Shown: positions 1 through 9,234, counted from the first letter of the stretch. The stretch: DNA of 64,000 nucleotides from Sphingopyxis sp. L1A2A (GCF_005502465.1 NZ_SCOT01000001.1:186001-250000); one strand, 5' to 3'. The notes: generated from the sequence alone by a model not told the origin. Numbers and translations: made by a program.

Positions 1-2
1 AC

Positions 3-593
3 CATGACCCCGCGGGCAATGAGCGGATGCGATCGGTCGGCAAGCCGCTGCGCGGGGTCGAGATGCAGGTGATCGACGGCGAGGGTCATGTCCTGCCGCC
101 GCGCGAAATCGGCGAGATCGCGATCCGCAGCCAGGCGAATATGCGCGAATATTGGGGGCGGCCCGAGGCGACGGCGGAGACGATCGACGGCGATGGCTGG
201 CTGCGCACCGGCGACGCGGGCTACACCGACGAGGACGGCTATTTCTACCTCCACGACCGGGTCAAGGACATGATCATCTCGGGCGGCGAGAATGTCTACC
301 CGGCCGAGGTCGAGAATGCGATCTACGGCCACCCCGCGGTCGCCGATGTCGCCGTCGTCGGCGTTCCCGACGCCACATGGGGCGAGGCGGTGAAGGCGTG
401 CGTCGTGCTGAAGGACGGGACAAGCGCCGACGCCGGCGAGATCATCGGCTGGGCGCGGACCCGAATCGCGGGTTATAAATGCCCCAAATCGGTCGATTTC
501 ATTGCCGCCTTGCCGCGCAACCCGTCGGGCAAGATCCTGCGCCGCGAGCTGCGCGCGCCCTATTGGGAAGGGCGCGAGCGGCAGATTGGCTAG
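3..593 (+). CDS. Acyl-CoA synthetase (AMP-binding), C-terminal part
   Basis: The gene enters from the left edge and only its last ~196 residues are present. It shows the C-terminal half of an ANL-superfamily ligase: the hinge region GWLRTGDAGYTDEDGYFYLH, then DRVKDMIISGGENVYPAEVE, and the catalytic-lysine motif near the end (NPSGKILRREL). Such enzymes convert a carboxylic acid to its CoA thioester through an acyl-adenylate. Next to acyl-CoA dehydrogenases and a thiolase-like gene, it probably activates the acid substrate or an intermediate of the pathway. Its stop overlaps the end of the convergent SDR gene by 4 bases. The substrate cannot be read from this fragment. Confidence 0.9.
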   Translation, partial: HDPAGNERMRSVGKPLRGVEMQVIDGEGHVLPPREIGEIAIRSQANMREYWGRPEATAETIDGDGWLRTGDAGYTDEDGYFYLHDRVKDMIISGGENVYPAEVENAIYGHPAVADVAVVGVPDATWGEAVKACVVLKDGTSADAGEIIGWARTRIAGYKCPKSVDFIAALPRNPSGKILRRELRAPYWEGRERQIG

Positions 594-1402
594 CCGTCCT
601 GCAACTTCGCCATCGCCGCACCGACCGCCGCGGCAATATCGGCCTCCTGCGGATTGCCCCGCAAAGCCAGCCCGCCGTTGGGCTGCAAATTCTCGCCGGT
701 CACAAACGCCTCGTCGCTCGCCAGCCACAGGCAGGCGTTGGCGACATCCTCCGCCGTATTGAGCCGTCCCAGCGGATAGCGCGGCAGGAAGGCATCGACC
801 AACCCCGGGGTCGCAAACGCATCCTGCGTCATCGGCGATTCGGTGAACGCCGGCGAGACGATATTCGCCCTGATCCCCGCCGCCCCGAAATCATTGGCGA
901 CGCAGCGGATCAGCGCCTCCGACCCCGTCTTGGTGCCGATATAGGCGGCATGGTTGCTGATCGGCGATCGCGTCGTCGCTGACGAGACCTGGATGATCGA
1001 TCCGCCGCTCGGCTCGTTCGCCAGCATCGCGCCGACGAACGCCTGGAGGAAATGATGCACCCCGGTGAACTGCAAGGCGACGATCGCCGCCAGCTCATCC
1101 TCGGTCACGTCGAGCAAGGGCTTGAGCAGCCCCCAGCCGCTCGCATTCATCGCGATGTCGACCCCGCCCATCGTCGCTTTCGCCGTATCGGCGAGCGCGA
1201 ACACCGACGCCTTGTCGGTGATGTCGCACAGCGCGGCATGGCCGCCGATTTCGGCCGCAAAGGCGTCGAGCGGCGCCTGTTTGCGCCCCGCCACCAGCAC
1301 CGTCGCCCCTTCGCGCGCAAAGATCCGCGCGGTCACCTGCGCCATATTGCCCGCCGATGCCGCGCCGATGATGACGGCGCGCTTGCCTGCCAGCCTGCCC
1401 AT
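590..1402 (-). CDS. SDR family NAD(P)-dependent oxidoreductase
   Basis: A 270-residue short-chain dehydrogenase/reductase. The N-terminal Rossmann fold carries GAASAGNMA, a variant of the TGxxxGxG cofactor motif. The catalytic Ser (VSSAT) is followed by YIGTK, which supplies the YxxxK pair, and the late NGGLALRG stretch fits the family. The Asn that usually precedes the central helix appears as Gln (ALQFTG). Such enzymes oxidise secondary alcohols or reduce ketones in the cytoplasm. It lies 10 bases downstream of the MDR reductase gene on the same strand, so the two are probably cotranscribed. Substrate unknown. Confidence 0.88.
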   Translation of the reverse strand: MGRLAGKRAVIIGAASAGNMAQVTARIFAREGATVLVAGRKQAPLDAFAAEIGGHAALCDITDKASVFALADTAKATMGGVDIAMNASGWGLLKPLLDVTEDELAAIVALQFTGVHHFLQAFVGAMLANEPSGGSIIQVSSATTRSPISNHAAYIGTKTGSEALIRCVANDFGAAGIRANIVSPAFTESPMTQDAFATPGLVDAFLPRYPLGRLNTAEDVANACLWLASDEAFVTGENLQPNGGLALRGNPQEADIAAAVGAAMAKLQDG

Positions 1403-1412
1403 GTCGATCTCC

Positions 1413-2411
1413 TTATAGTTGCAACAATTGCTTGCCGCGGTTCTGCCCGCTGAACAGGCGCTTCAGCGTCGCCGGGGCGTTTTCAAACCCCTGCTGCACA
1501 TCCTCGCGATAGGTCAGCCGCCCATCCTGGACGAACCCCTCGAGCCGCTTGCGGATCGCGGGAAATTCGGCCGCCCAATCGAGCACGATAAAGCCCGCCA
1601 TCGTGCCGCGCCGAAAGACCAGATTGAAATAATTCTGCGGCCCGGCGGGCAGCGACCCGGTTTCGTAGCGGCTGATCCCGCCGCAGATCGCGATCCGCGC
1701 CCCGGTCGCAATCTCGCCGAGCATGTCGTTGAGGATCGCGCCGCCGACATTGTCGAAAATGACATCGACCCCGCCGGGGCAATGGTCCCTGATCTGCCGC
1801 CGCACATCGCCCGCCTTGTAGTCGATCGCGGCGTCATAGCCTGCTTCGTCGACCAGCCAGCGGCACTTGTCCTCGCCGCCCGCGATTCCGACCACCCGGC
1901 ACCCCGCGATCTTGGCGAGCTGGCCGACGACCGATCCGGTGGCCCCCGCCGCGCCCGACACCAACACCGTATCGCCCGCGACCGGGCGCGCGACCTTGAA
2001 CAACCCGCAATACGCCGTCACCCCGGTGGTCCCGAGCACCGACAGCATCGCGGTCGGCGGCAGCGCGGTGTCGATCTTGACCAGCCCCGTGCCATCCGAC
2101 ACATGCCATTCGGTCCAGCCCGTCGACCCCATGATCAGATCGCCCGCGGCAAAGCCGGGATGGCGGCTCTCCACGACTTCGCTGATCCCGCTGCCGCGCA
2201 TCACGTCGCCGATCGCCATCGGCGCCACATAGTCGGCGATATTTTCCATCCAGCCCTTTTGCGCCGGGTCGAACCCCAGATAGAGCGTCTTGAGCAGGAT
2301 TTCGCCGTCACCCGGCGCGCTGACCTCCTTTTCGGCCAACACGAAATCGCCATCTTCGATCCCGCGCCCGCGCGGATGTCCGTTCAGCAGCCATTGGCGC
2401 GATGTCGGCAT
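1413..2411 (-). CDS. MDR-type NADP-dependent oxidoreductase (curcumin/prostaglandin reductase-like)
   Basis: A 332-residue medium-chain reductase without zinc ligands. The N-terminal half matches the leukotriene B4/curcumin reductase group (LGFDPAQKGWM), and the nucleotide-binding motif is VSGAAGATGSVVGQLAKIAG. The family reduces the C=C bond of alpha,beta-unsaturated ketones with NADPH. It is clearly paralogous to the gene at 4663-5679, sharing the VDVIFDNVGG and GARIAICGGIS blocks. The two flank the molybdenum enzyme gene on opposite strands. The 2412-2529 gap is a divergent promoter region. Confidence 0.88.
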   Translation of the reverse strand: MPTSRQWLLNGHPRGRGIEDGDFVLAEKEVSAPGDGEILLKTLYLGFDPAQKGWMENIADYVAPMAIGDVMRGSGISEVVESRHPGFAAGDLIMGSTGWTEWHVSDGTGLVKIDTALPPTAMLSVLGTTGVTAYCGLFKVARPVAGDTVLVSGAAGATGSVVGQLAKIAGCRVVGIAGGEDKCRWLVDEAGYDAAIDYKAGDVRRQIRDHCPGGVDVIFDNVGGAILNDMLGEIATGARIAICGGISRYETGSLPAGPQNYFNLVFRRGTMAGFIVLDWAAEFPAIRKRLEGFVQDGRLTYREDVQQGFENAPATLKRLFSGQNRGKQLLQL

Positions 2412-2529
2412 CGATACTCTCCCTGTTCTTTAACCGGAAACTGCGCCTGCGCTTGGCCCGCAACCACCGCCAAAAGTGCCAGTCGCTTAGGATGCGCGAG
2501 GGCGTAGGGTGCGATCAGGGAGAGATATG

Positions 2530-4653
2530 ATGCCTGAGGTTCGCCGCAGTTTCTGCCGCTTCTGCCATGCCAATTGCGCGATGCTCGTCACGATCGACGC
2601 GGGCCGCGTCACCAAGGTGCAGGGCGATCCCGACGACCCGGTGTTCGGCGGCTATACCTGCATCAAGGGCCGCCAATTGCCCGAAGCGCATCATGGGCCG
2701 CAACGCCTAACGGTTTCGCAAAAGCGCGTCGATGGAGCGTTTCAGGATATCGCGATGGAAACCGCGCTCGACGAGATCGGCGCCAAGCTCGCGGCAATCA
2801 TCGCCGAACATGGCCCGCACGCAGTCGCGGTCTATGGCGGCACCTATGCGTTTCAGAACAGCGCCGGGGTCGGCAGTGCGATGGCGTTCGCGCAGGGGCT
2901 GGGCACGCGCAACATCTATACCTCGGTGACCCTCGACCAGCCCGCCAAAGTCTATACGACGATGCGTTACGGCAACTGGATGGGCGGCATGCACACATTC
3001 GCCGAGGCCGATGTCGCTTTTTTCATCGGCAACAACCCGATCGTCTCGCATTATGGCCCGCCGGGCGGGCTGCCGCCTTTCTCCCCCTCGCGCCGCCTGC
3101 GCGATGCGCTGGACAAGGGACTCAAGCTGATTGTTGCCGACCCCCGGACAAGCGACGTCGCGGCACTGGCGCATATCCATTTGCCGGTGCGCCCGGGCGA
3201 AGATCCGGCGATGCTTGCTGGGATCATCCATGTGATCCTGTCGGAGGGGCTCTACGATAAGGGCTTCGTCCAACAATATGTCGACGGGATTGACGAGTTG
3301 CAGCGCGCCGTCACCGACTTCACCCCGGCCGTTGCCGCCGCACGCGCCGGGGTCGAGGAAGGCCAGCTCGTCGCCGCAGCCCGCATGTTTGCGAGCGGTA
3401 CAAAGGGCGTGGTGTCGACCGGCACCGGCCCCGAAATGGCGGGTCAGGGCACACTGACCCAATATCTCGTGTCGTCGCTCAATATCATCTGCGGGCGCTT
3501 TTGCCGCGAGGGTGAGAAAAGCTCGATCCCGCGTGTGTTTACCGCCGCGACGCCGCGCCGCGCCCAGGTCGCGCCGCCGATGGCGCTCTATGGCGAAGGC
3601 TTTCCCGCGTCGCGCATCCGCGGCCTGACCCACCTCGGCATGGAAATGCCGTGCAATGTGCTCGCCGACGAGATGCTCACGCCCGGCGAGGGCCAGATTC
3701 GCGCGCTGATCTCGATCGGCGGCAACCCCGTGGTCGCCTTTCCCGATCAGGACAAGATGACGCGCGCGCTGGACGGCCTGGAGCTGCTCGTTAGCGTCGA
3801 CGTCAACGCCGGGTCGGCGACCGCCAAACGCTCGGACTATATCCTCGCCCCGACCATGTGCCTCGAGCGCGAGGACATCAGCAACCTCAGCGAATGGTGG
3901 TACGAAATCCCCTACGCCCGCTATACCGAGGCGATGATCGACGCCCCCGGCGACCTGATCGAGGAATGGGAAATGCTCTGGGGTCTTGCCCACCGGATCG
4001 GCACCCCGATCCCGCTCGCCGGCGGCCCCTGCCCGATGGACGCCAAGCCGAGCAAGCAGACCTTCCTCGACCTGATGAGCGCGGGCTGCGTCGTCGCGCC
4101 CAGCCAGGTCCGCGCCGATACCGTTGACGGGAAAGCCGTCATCTATCCCGATCTCCACCCGATCGTCGAACCCGGCGATCCCGATGCGCCCGGCCGCTTC
4201 GACCTTTGCGCCGGGGCGATGCCCGATCAGCTCATCGCCTATGCCACAGCCGACCAGCCGACGCCCGATTTCCCGTACCGCATGGTGTCGCGGCGCAGCC
4301 GCCACCGCTTCAATTCGACCGGCCAGAACCTGACCGCCCTGACCGCCAAACGCACGACCAATCCCGCCTTCCTGCATCCCGACGACATGGCGCGTATCCC
4401 GTGCCGCGAGGGCGACATCGTCCGCATCCGTTCGGCGGCGGGCGAGGTCGTCGCCGAGGCGCGCGCCGCGGCGGGTATGCGCCCCGGCGTCGTGTCGATG
4501 GCACATGCGTTCGGCGGTCCCGAGGTCGGCCCCGACCAGGTGCGCGAGCGCGGCAATTCCACCAACCGCCTGGTCAGCGAAACCGTCCGTTATGACCCCA
4601 TCACCGGCCAGTCGCTGCAAAGCGCGATCCCCGTCGCCATTGTTCCCGCCTGA
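2530..4653 (+). CDS. Molybdopterin (bis-MGD) oxidoreductase with N-terminal 4Fe-4S site
   Basis: A 707-residue member of the DMSO-reductase/formate-dehydrogenase superfamily. Cysteines 9, 12, 16 and 44 (CRFCHANC, then GGYTCIKG) form the 4Fe-4S site. The rest is the catalytic Mo/W domain and a C-terminal molybdopterin-dinucleotide-binding domain. No Tat signal precedes the first cysteine, so the enzyme should be cytoplasmic. No iron-sulfur or membrane-anchor subunit gene is adjacent. The purine-rich AGGGAGAG at 2517-2524 favours the ATG at 2530; GTG 2509 and ATG 2527 are possible. The next gene follows after 9 bases. The reaction is unknown; relatives oxidise, hydrate or hydroxylate small or polycyclic substrates. 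Confidence 0.9.
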   Translation: MPEVRRSFCRFCHANCAMLVTIDAGRVTKVQGDPDDPVFGGYTCIKGRQLPEAHHGPQRLTVSQKRVDGAFQDIAMETALDEIGAKLAAIIAEHGPHAVAVYGGTYAFQNSAGVGSAMAFAQGLGTRNIYTSVTLDQPAKVYTTMRYGNWMGGMHTFAEADVAFFIGNNPIVSHYGPPGGLPPFSPSRRLRDALDKGLKLIVADPRTSDVAALAHIHLPVRPGEDPAMLAGIIHVILSEGLYDKGFVQQYVDGIDELQRAVTDFTPAVAAARAGVEEGQLVAAARMFASGTKGVVSTGTGPEMAGQGTLTQYLVSSLNIICGRFCREGEKSSIPRVFTAATPRRAQVAPPMALYGEGFPASRIRGLTHLGMEMPCNVLADEMLTPGEGQIRALISIGGNPVVAFPDQDKMTRALDGLELLVSVDVNAGSATAKRSDYILAPTMCLEREDISNLSEWWYEIPYARYTEAMIDAPGDLIEEWEMLWGLAHRIGTPIPLAGGPCPMDAKPSKQTFLDLMSAGCVVAPSQVRADTVDGKAVIYPDLHPIVEPGDPDAPGRFDLCAGAMPDQLIAYATADQPTPDFPYRMVSRRSRHRFNSTGQNLTALTAKRTTNPAFLHPDDMARIPCREGDIVRIRSAAGEVVAEARAAAGMRPGVVSMAHAFGGPEVGPDQVRERGNSTNRLVSETVRYDPITGQSLQSAIPVAIVPA

Positions 4654-4662
4654 GGAGTTTTC

Positions 4663-5679
4663 ATGCCCGACAACCGCCGTTTTCTGTTGATCCGCCGCCC
4701 CGACGGGGAACCGGTGCGCGACGATTTCGATCTGGTCAGCGAACCCACGCCCGAGCTTGCCGACGGACAATTCCTGATCCGCAACCATTATGCCTCGCTC
4801 GACCCCGCGATCCGCGGCTGGATGGACGATGCGCCGAGCTACATGCCGCCGATTCCGCTCGGCACCCCGGTGCGCGCGTCGACCGTCGGGGTTGTCGAGG
4901 CGAGCAAGGCCGAAGGATTCGAACCCGGCCAATGGGTGATGGGCCTCAACGGCATCGAGGATTATTCGATCGGCACCGTCGGCGGCTTTACCCAGCCGAT
5001 CGATGCGAGCCTCGTGCCGTCGGTCACCAACTATCTGTCGGTGCTCGGCGCGGTCGGGATGACCGCCTATTTCGGTTATATCGAGGTGTGCGAGCCCAAA
5101 GGCGGCGATGTCGTGCTGATCACCGGCGCGGCGGGTGCGGTCGGTTCGCTCGTCGGCCAGATTGCGAAGATCAAGGGCGCGAGCAAGGTCATCGGCATCG
5201 CCGGCGGCGCCGAGAAATGTGCGCGGCTGATCGAGCGTTACGGCTTCGACGCGGCGATCGACTATCGCGGCAAGGATATGGGCGCGCTGACCGCGGCGAT
5301 CCGCGCCGAAGCGCCCGATGGGGTCGATATCATCTTTGAAAATGTCGGCGGCGACATCCTCGACGCCGGGTTGATGAACCTGCGCCACGGCGCGCGGATC
5401 GGGCTGTGCGGACTGATCAGCGAATATAATTCGGTCGAAAAGGTCGGCGCGCGCAACATCTGGCAGCTGATCGTCCACCGCGCCGCGATCCGCGGGCTGC
5501 TGGTGGCCGATTATATCCCGCGCTTCGCCGAGGGCGGCGCCGAGATGGCGGCGTGGCTGCAAGCGGGCAAACTGGTCGCCGACGAGCATGTCGATGCGGG
5601 GATCGAGAACAGCTTCGATGCCTTCATGCGGCTGTTTTCGGGCAGCAACCAGGGCAAGATGATCCTGAAGATCGCATGA
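4663..5679 (+). CDS. MDR-type NADP-dependent oxidoreductase
   Basis: A 338-residue zinc-free medium-chain reductase with the cofactor motif ITGAAGAVGSLVGQIAKI and the characteristic IIFENVGGDILDAG block. It is paralogous to the reductase at 1413-2411. The family reduces activated C=C bonds with NADPH. It lies 9 bases after the molybdenum enzyme and its stop codon overlaps the start of the ThuA-like gene (ATGA), so the three form one transcription unit. A role in saturating enone intermediates is inferred from the family. Confidence 0.9.
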   Translation: MPDNRRFLLIRRPDGEPVRDDFDLVSEPTPELADGQFLIRNHYASLDPAIRGWMDDAPSYMPPIPLGTPVRASTVGVVEASKAEGFEPGQWVMGLNGIEDYSIGTVGGFTQPIDASLVPSVTNYLSVLGAVGMTAYFGYIEVCEPKGGDVVLITGAAGAVGSLVGQIAKIKGASKVIGIAGGAEKCARLIERYGFDAAIDYRGKDMGALTAAIRAEAPDGVDIIFENVGGDILDAGLMNLRHGARIGLCGLISEYNSVEKVGARNIWQLIVHRAAIRGLLVADYIPRFAEGGAEMAAWLQAGKLVADEHVDAGIENSFDAFMRLFSGSNQGKMILKIA

Positions 5680-6461
5680 CGGGCGCGCGCCGCCTGCTCG
5701 TCCTGTCGGACGGTCATCCCTATGAGGCCGCGCCGTTCGCCGATCTGCTCGCCAGTTTCGATGGCTGGACGGTCACCCATCGGATCCACCCCGAGGCCGA
5801 GGAAGCGGTCGCCGCGGGGGCCGCGCGCGAAGCCGACGCGATCCTTTTCTATGACATGCCGGGCTATGAATTCGGCGGCGGCACGATGACATCGCGTGTC
5901 CCGTCCCCGGCCTATCGCCGCGCCATCACCGGCTATTTCGCGCGCGGCGGCGGCGCGGTCGCGATGCACCATGCCATCGCGGGTTGGGCCGAATGGCCCG
6001 AATGGGCCGACATGCTCGGCGGCCGCTTCCTCTACCAGCCGGGCACCGTTGGCGGCGCCCGGCATCTCGATTCGGGCTATCGCCACGATGTCGCTTACGA
6101 CGCCATGGTCCTCGACCCCGGCCACCCGGTGACCGCCGGACTGCCGCCGCGTTTTGCGCTGTGCGACGAGCTGTATCTGGCGCCGCGGTGGGGCGACGTC
6201 ACCCCGCTGCTGCGCGCCGATCATGTTTTCGTGCGCGAGAATTTCTATTCGGCGGCGCAGGCGGTCGCGGGGCGGATGTTCAGCAATGCCGACTGGCCGC
6301 ATCCGCCCGGCAGCGACCTGATCGGATGGGAAAAGCCCGTCGGCGCGGGCCGTCTCGTCTATCTCCAGCCCGGCGACGGCCCCGCCGCTTACGCCAATCC
6401 CCACCTCCGCCGCCTGCTCCGCAACGCGCTCGACCATGTCGCGGCGGCCCTCGTCGCCTAA
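5676..6461 (+). CDS. ThuA-like domain protein
   Basis: A 261-residue protein of the ThuA/class-I-glutamine-amidotransferase-like fold. It starts with a beta-strand and SDGHPYE loop, continues with the AILFYDMPGY strand, a GGGAVAMHHAIAG segment where the nucleophile elbow would lie, and the late WEKPVGAGRLVYLQPGDG block typical of ThuA. There is no Cys in the elbow, so it is not a glutaminase. ThuA-like proteins occur in sugar and secondary-metabolite operons, often with unknown activity. The ATG at 5676 overlaps the preceding stop. Function here is unknown. Confidence 0.82.
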   Translation: MTGARRLLVLSDGHPYEAAPFADLLASFDGWTVTHRIHPEAEEAVAAGAAREADAILFYDMPGYEFGGGTMTSRVPSPAYRRAITGYFARGGGAVAMHHAIAGWAEWPEWADMLGGRFLYQPGTVGGARHLDSGYRHDVAYDAMVLDPGHPVTAGLPPRFALCDELYLAPRWGDVTPLLRADHVFVRENFYSAAQAVAGRMFSNADWPHPPGSDLIGWEKPVGAGRLVYLQPGDGPAAYANPHLRRLLRNALDHVAAALVA

Positions 6462-6539
6462 CGAAATTGTGCATCGCCTGCCACAACGGCGCGCATATAG
6501 TCAGGGGCATAAAGATAAGACCAAGGGAAGAGGCGCCGC

Positions 6540-7787
6540 GTGAACGACATCGCAGCAAGCAGTTTTTTCGAACCGCAGGTGATTGCGGACCCGTTCGACT
6601 ATTATCGCACCTGGCTGCCCAAAAGCCCGGTGGTCCAGCTGTCGGACAGCATGTTCCTCGTCCTGTCCTACGAACATTGCGCGCAGGCGACCGGCGACGT
6701 CGAAACCTTCTCGAACAATTTTCAGGGCACGCTGTCGGGGGCGATGGCCGAAGATGGTGACGTCGCGGCGATCCTCGCCCAGGGCTGGCCGCAGGTCGAT
6801 ACGCTGCTCACCGCCGATCCGCCGACCCACACCCGCTTCCGCAAGCTCGTCAACCTCGCCTTCTCGATGAAGCGCGTCGCCGCGATCGAGGAGGATATGC
6901 GCGGTGTGGTCGTCGATCTGGTCGAACAGATGGCCGCCCGGCCAAGCTGCGATTTCGTCACCGATTTCGCGATCCCCTTGCCCGTCGCGATGATCGCCAG
7001 CCAGATCGGCATGACCGGCGACGATCTGGGCAAGGTGAAGCGCTGGTCCGACGCCTTCGTCGACCGGCTGGGCCGGATGATCGCCAAGGAGCGCGAGCTC
7101 GAATGTGCGCGCGAGGTCGTCGAGTTCCAGCATTTCGTCAAAGCCCGGATCGACGAACGCCGCGCCAACCCGACCGAAGACCTGCTCTCCGACCTTGTCC
7201 ATGCCGCGGTCGACGGCGAACGCCCGCTCGAGGATGCCGAGATCCTGTCGATCATGCAGCAGCTGATGGTGGCGGGGAACGAGACGACGACCTCGGCGCT
7301 GGCCGGAGGCCTGCTCCAGCTGATCGACAACCCCGCCCAGATGGCGAAGGCGGTCGCCGCCGCCGACGCGGGCAATGAGCGCGCGATCATCAATCTGGTC
7401 GAAGAAGTGCTGCGCACCGAAAGCCCGACCGCGGGCATGTGGCGAATGGTGCGGCAGGACGCCGAACTCGGCGGGATCAAAATCCCGCAGGGCGCGATGG
7501 TCCAGCTGCGCTATGCCGCGGCGAACCGCGACCCCGCCAAATATCCCGACCCCGACCGTTTCGATATCGAACGGACCAATGCGCGCAGCCACCTCGCGTT
7601 CGGCAAGGGCATCCATATGTGCGTCGGCAATATGCTGAGCCGCAAGGAAATGGCGGTCGCCTACACCGAATTGCTGACCCGGCTGACCGATTTTGCCGTC
7701 GCCGACGGCCATGCGCCGAGCTGGCCGCCGAACATGTTGCTGCGCGGGCTGACCACCCTGCCGATCACCTACCGGCGGCGCCCATGA
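6540..7787 (+). CDS. Cytochrome P450
   Basis: A 415-residue soluble bacterial P450. The I-helix oxygen-binding motif AGNETTT is at about 245-251, the ExxR pair is E289/R292, and the heme loop FGKGIHMCVG places the thiolate ligand at Cys361. It starts with GTG behind AGGGAAGAGG. It opens the igr-like operon: its stop overlaps the ATG of the next acyl-CoA dehydrogenase. In actinobacterial steroid operons the P450 in this position hydroxylates the side chain, but this sequence does not show the CYP125 heme loop and its subfamily is unresolved. No ferredoxin or ferredoxin reductase gene is nearby. Confidence 0.95.
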   Translation: MNDIAASSFFEPQVIADPFDYYRTWLPKSPVVQLSDSMFLVLSYEHCAQATGDVETFSNNFQGTLSGAMAEDGDVAAILAQGWPQVDTLLTADPPTHTRFRKLVNLAFSMKRVAAIEEDMRGVVVDLVEQMAARPSCDFVTDFAIPLPVAMIASQIGMTGDDLGKVKRWSDAFVDRLGRMIAKERELECAREVVEFQHFVKARIDERRANPTEDLLSDLVHAAVDGERPLEDAEILSIMQQLMVAGNETTTSALAGGLLQLIDNPAQMAKAVAAADAGNERAIINLVEEVLRTESPTAGMWRMVRQDAELGGIKIPQGAMVQLRYAAANRDPAKYPDPDRFDIERTNARSHLAFGKGIHMCVGNMLSRKEMAVAYTELLTRLTDFAVADGHAPSWPPNMLLRGLTTLPITYRRRP

Positions 7788-8845
7788 ATTTCGACCTCGA
7801 CGAAGGCCAGCACCTCGCGCGCGAATCGATCGGACGCTTTCTGGGGCCGATCGACATCGCCGCGCGCCACGCGATGCGCAAATCCGCAGGCGGCTATTCA
7901 CGCGCGCGCTGGCAGGAGGGCGCCGACCTTGGCCTGCTCGCGCTCGCCGCGCCCGAGGCAATGGGTGGCATGGGCGGGACGATGGTCGACCTTGCACTCG
8001 TCGCCGAGGCGCTCGGCAAAGGCGTGGCGATTGATCCCTGGCTCGAAAACGGCGTGCTGCCGATCCGGCTGGCCGCGGCGGCGGGCGAGGACGCGCTGGT
8101 CGAAGATTTGCTGACCGGGGCGCGCTTCGCCGCGGTCGCCTTTGCCGAACCCGGCCGCCGCTACGAAACCGCAGCGGTCGCGACACGCGTCGAGGGCGGC
8201 CGGATCATCGGCAGCAAAACCTTTGTCCTTGGCGCATCGCTTGCTGATACGCTCCTGGTCACCCTCGCCGGAAACCAGCTCGCGACGGTCGCGCACAACG
8301 CCGCCGGCGTGGTGTTGCAGGACTATCCGGTGATCGACGGATCGAACGCCGCGACGCTCGACCTGCATCGCACGCCCGCCGAGTTGCTCGACCTGCCCGC
8401 GGCGAAGTTCGATCGCGTGATCGGCGATGGGCGCCTGCTCGCCGCCGCCGAAATGCTGGGGCTGGCGCAGCGGATGTTCGACGACACGCTCGCCTACACC
8501 CGCGAGCGCGAGCAGTTCGGCGCCGCGATCGGAACCTTTCAGGCGCTCCAGCACCGGCTGGTCGAATGTTATGCGGCGCTCGAACTGGCGCGCTCGATGG
8601 TCCTGCGCACCGCGATGCAGGACCCGACGACCGACGATACCGATTGGCCGCGGATCACCGCGGGCGCCAAGGCCTATGTCGGCGAAGCGGCGACGCGGAT
8701 CGGGCTGGAGGCGGTGCAGATGCACGGCGGCATGGGGCAAACCGACGAACTGGTGATCGGCCATGCGCTGAAGCGCGTGATGCTGCTCGACAAGATTTTC
8801 GGCGACCAGACGCATTGCCTGCGCAGCTATGCGAGGGCGGCATGA
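7784..8845 (+). CDS. Acyl-CoA dehydrogenase, short subunit (FadE28-like size)
   Basis: A 353-residue acyl-CoA dehydrogenase family protein. The N-terminal helical domain contains EAMGGMGGTMVDLALVAEAL. The C-terminal FAD-binding part contains YTREREQFGAAIGTFQALQH and the MHGGMGQTDEL block. It is shorter than a classic homotetrameric enzyme (~380-400). Short/long pairs of this kind form alpha2beta2 dehydrogenases in steroid side-chain degradation (FadE28/FadE29, ChsE1/ChsE2). The long partner could be the gene at 10387-11595. ATG 7784 overlaps the P450 stop and the stop overlaps the DUF35 start. Confidence 0.92.
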   Translation: MNFDLDEGQHLARESIGRFLGPIDIAARHAMRKSAGGYSRARWQEGADLGLLALAAPEAMGGMGGTMVDLALVAEALGKGVAIDPWLENGVLPIRLAAAAGEDALVEDLLTGARFAAVAFAEPGRRYETAAVATRVEGGRIIGSKTFVLGASLADTLLVTLAGNQLATVAHNAAGVVLQDYPVIDGSNAATLDLHRTPAELLDLPAAKFDRVIGDGRLLAAAEMLGLAQRMFDDTLAYTREREQFGAAIGTFQALQHRLVECYAALELARSMVLRTAMQDPTTDDTDWPRITAGAKAYVGEAATRIGLEAVQMHGGMGQTDELVIGHALKRVMLLDKIFGDQTHCLRSYARAA

Positions 8846-9234
8846 GCGCGCTCACCCCGATCGCGCCCGGGCTGTGGACCGACGAGGCCGAACCCCGGCT
8901 GATCGGCGCGCGCCGCGCGGACGGCGAGATTGTCTTTCCGATGCCCGACGGCGACGCCGCCGCACTGGTCGAACCGGTCGCCCTCGCGCGCCGCGGCACG
9001 CTATGGTCGTGGACCACGCAAGGTTTTGAGCCCAAGGAACCCTATAGCGGCCCGCAGCCCTTCCAACCCTTCCTCATCGGCTATGTCGAACTGCCCGGCG
9101 AAGTCATCGTCGAAACGCGCATCGTCGATGCCGCGCCCGCCGACCTGACCATCGGGATGCCGATGATCTTTGCCGTCGTCGCCTTCGACGCTGAGCGATC
9201 GACCTATGCCTTTCGGCCGGAGCGCCAGCCATGA
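8842..9234 (+). CDS. DUF35-type OB-fold protein without zinc-ribbon cysteines
   Basis: A 130-residue protein matching the DUF35/acyl-CoA-associated OB-fold group. The linker RRGTLWSWTTQGFEPKEPY is followed by the OB strands FLIGYVELPGEVIVETRIVD and IGMPMIFAVVAFD. The N-terminal half corresponds to the rubredoxin-like zinc ribbon, but the protein contains no cysteine, so the metal site is lost. DUF35 proteins bind and are needed by thiolase-like partners; with Ltp2 they form a retro-aldolase. The gene overlaps both the preceding dehydrogenase and the following thiolase-like gene by 4 bases, which supports a complex with the latter. Confidence 0.85.
   Translation: MSALTPIAPGLWTDEAEPRLIGARRADGEIVFPMPDGDAAALVEPVALARRGTLWSWTTQGFEPKEPYSGPQPFQPFLIGYVELPGEVIVETRIVDAAPADLTIGMPMIFAVVAFDAERSTYAFRPERQP

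Noticed and set aside
2707..5589. A 960-residue open frame on the minus strand
   Set aside because: It is antisense to the molybdenum enzyme and the MDR gene, has composition typical of shadow frames in high-GC DNA (rich in Arg, His, Asp) and matches no family.
6501..8186. A 561-residue open frame antisense to the P450 and dehydrogenase genes
   Set aside because: A shadow of two well-supported genes, with no recognisable domain.
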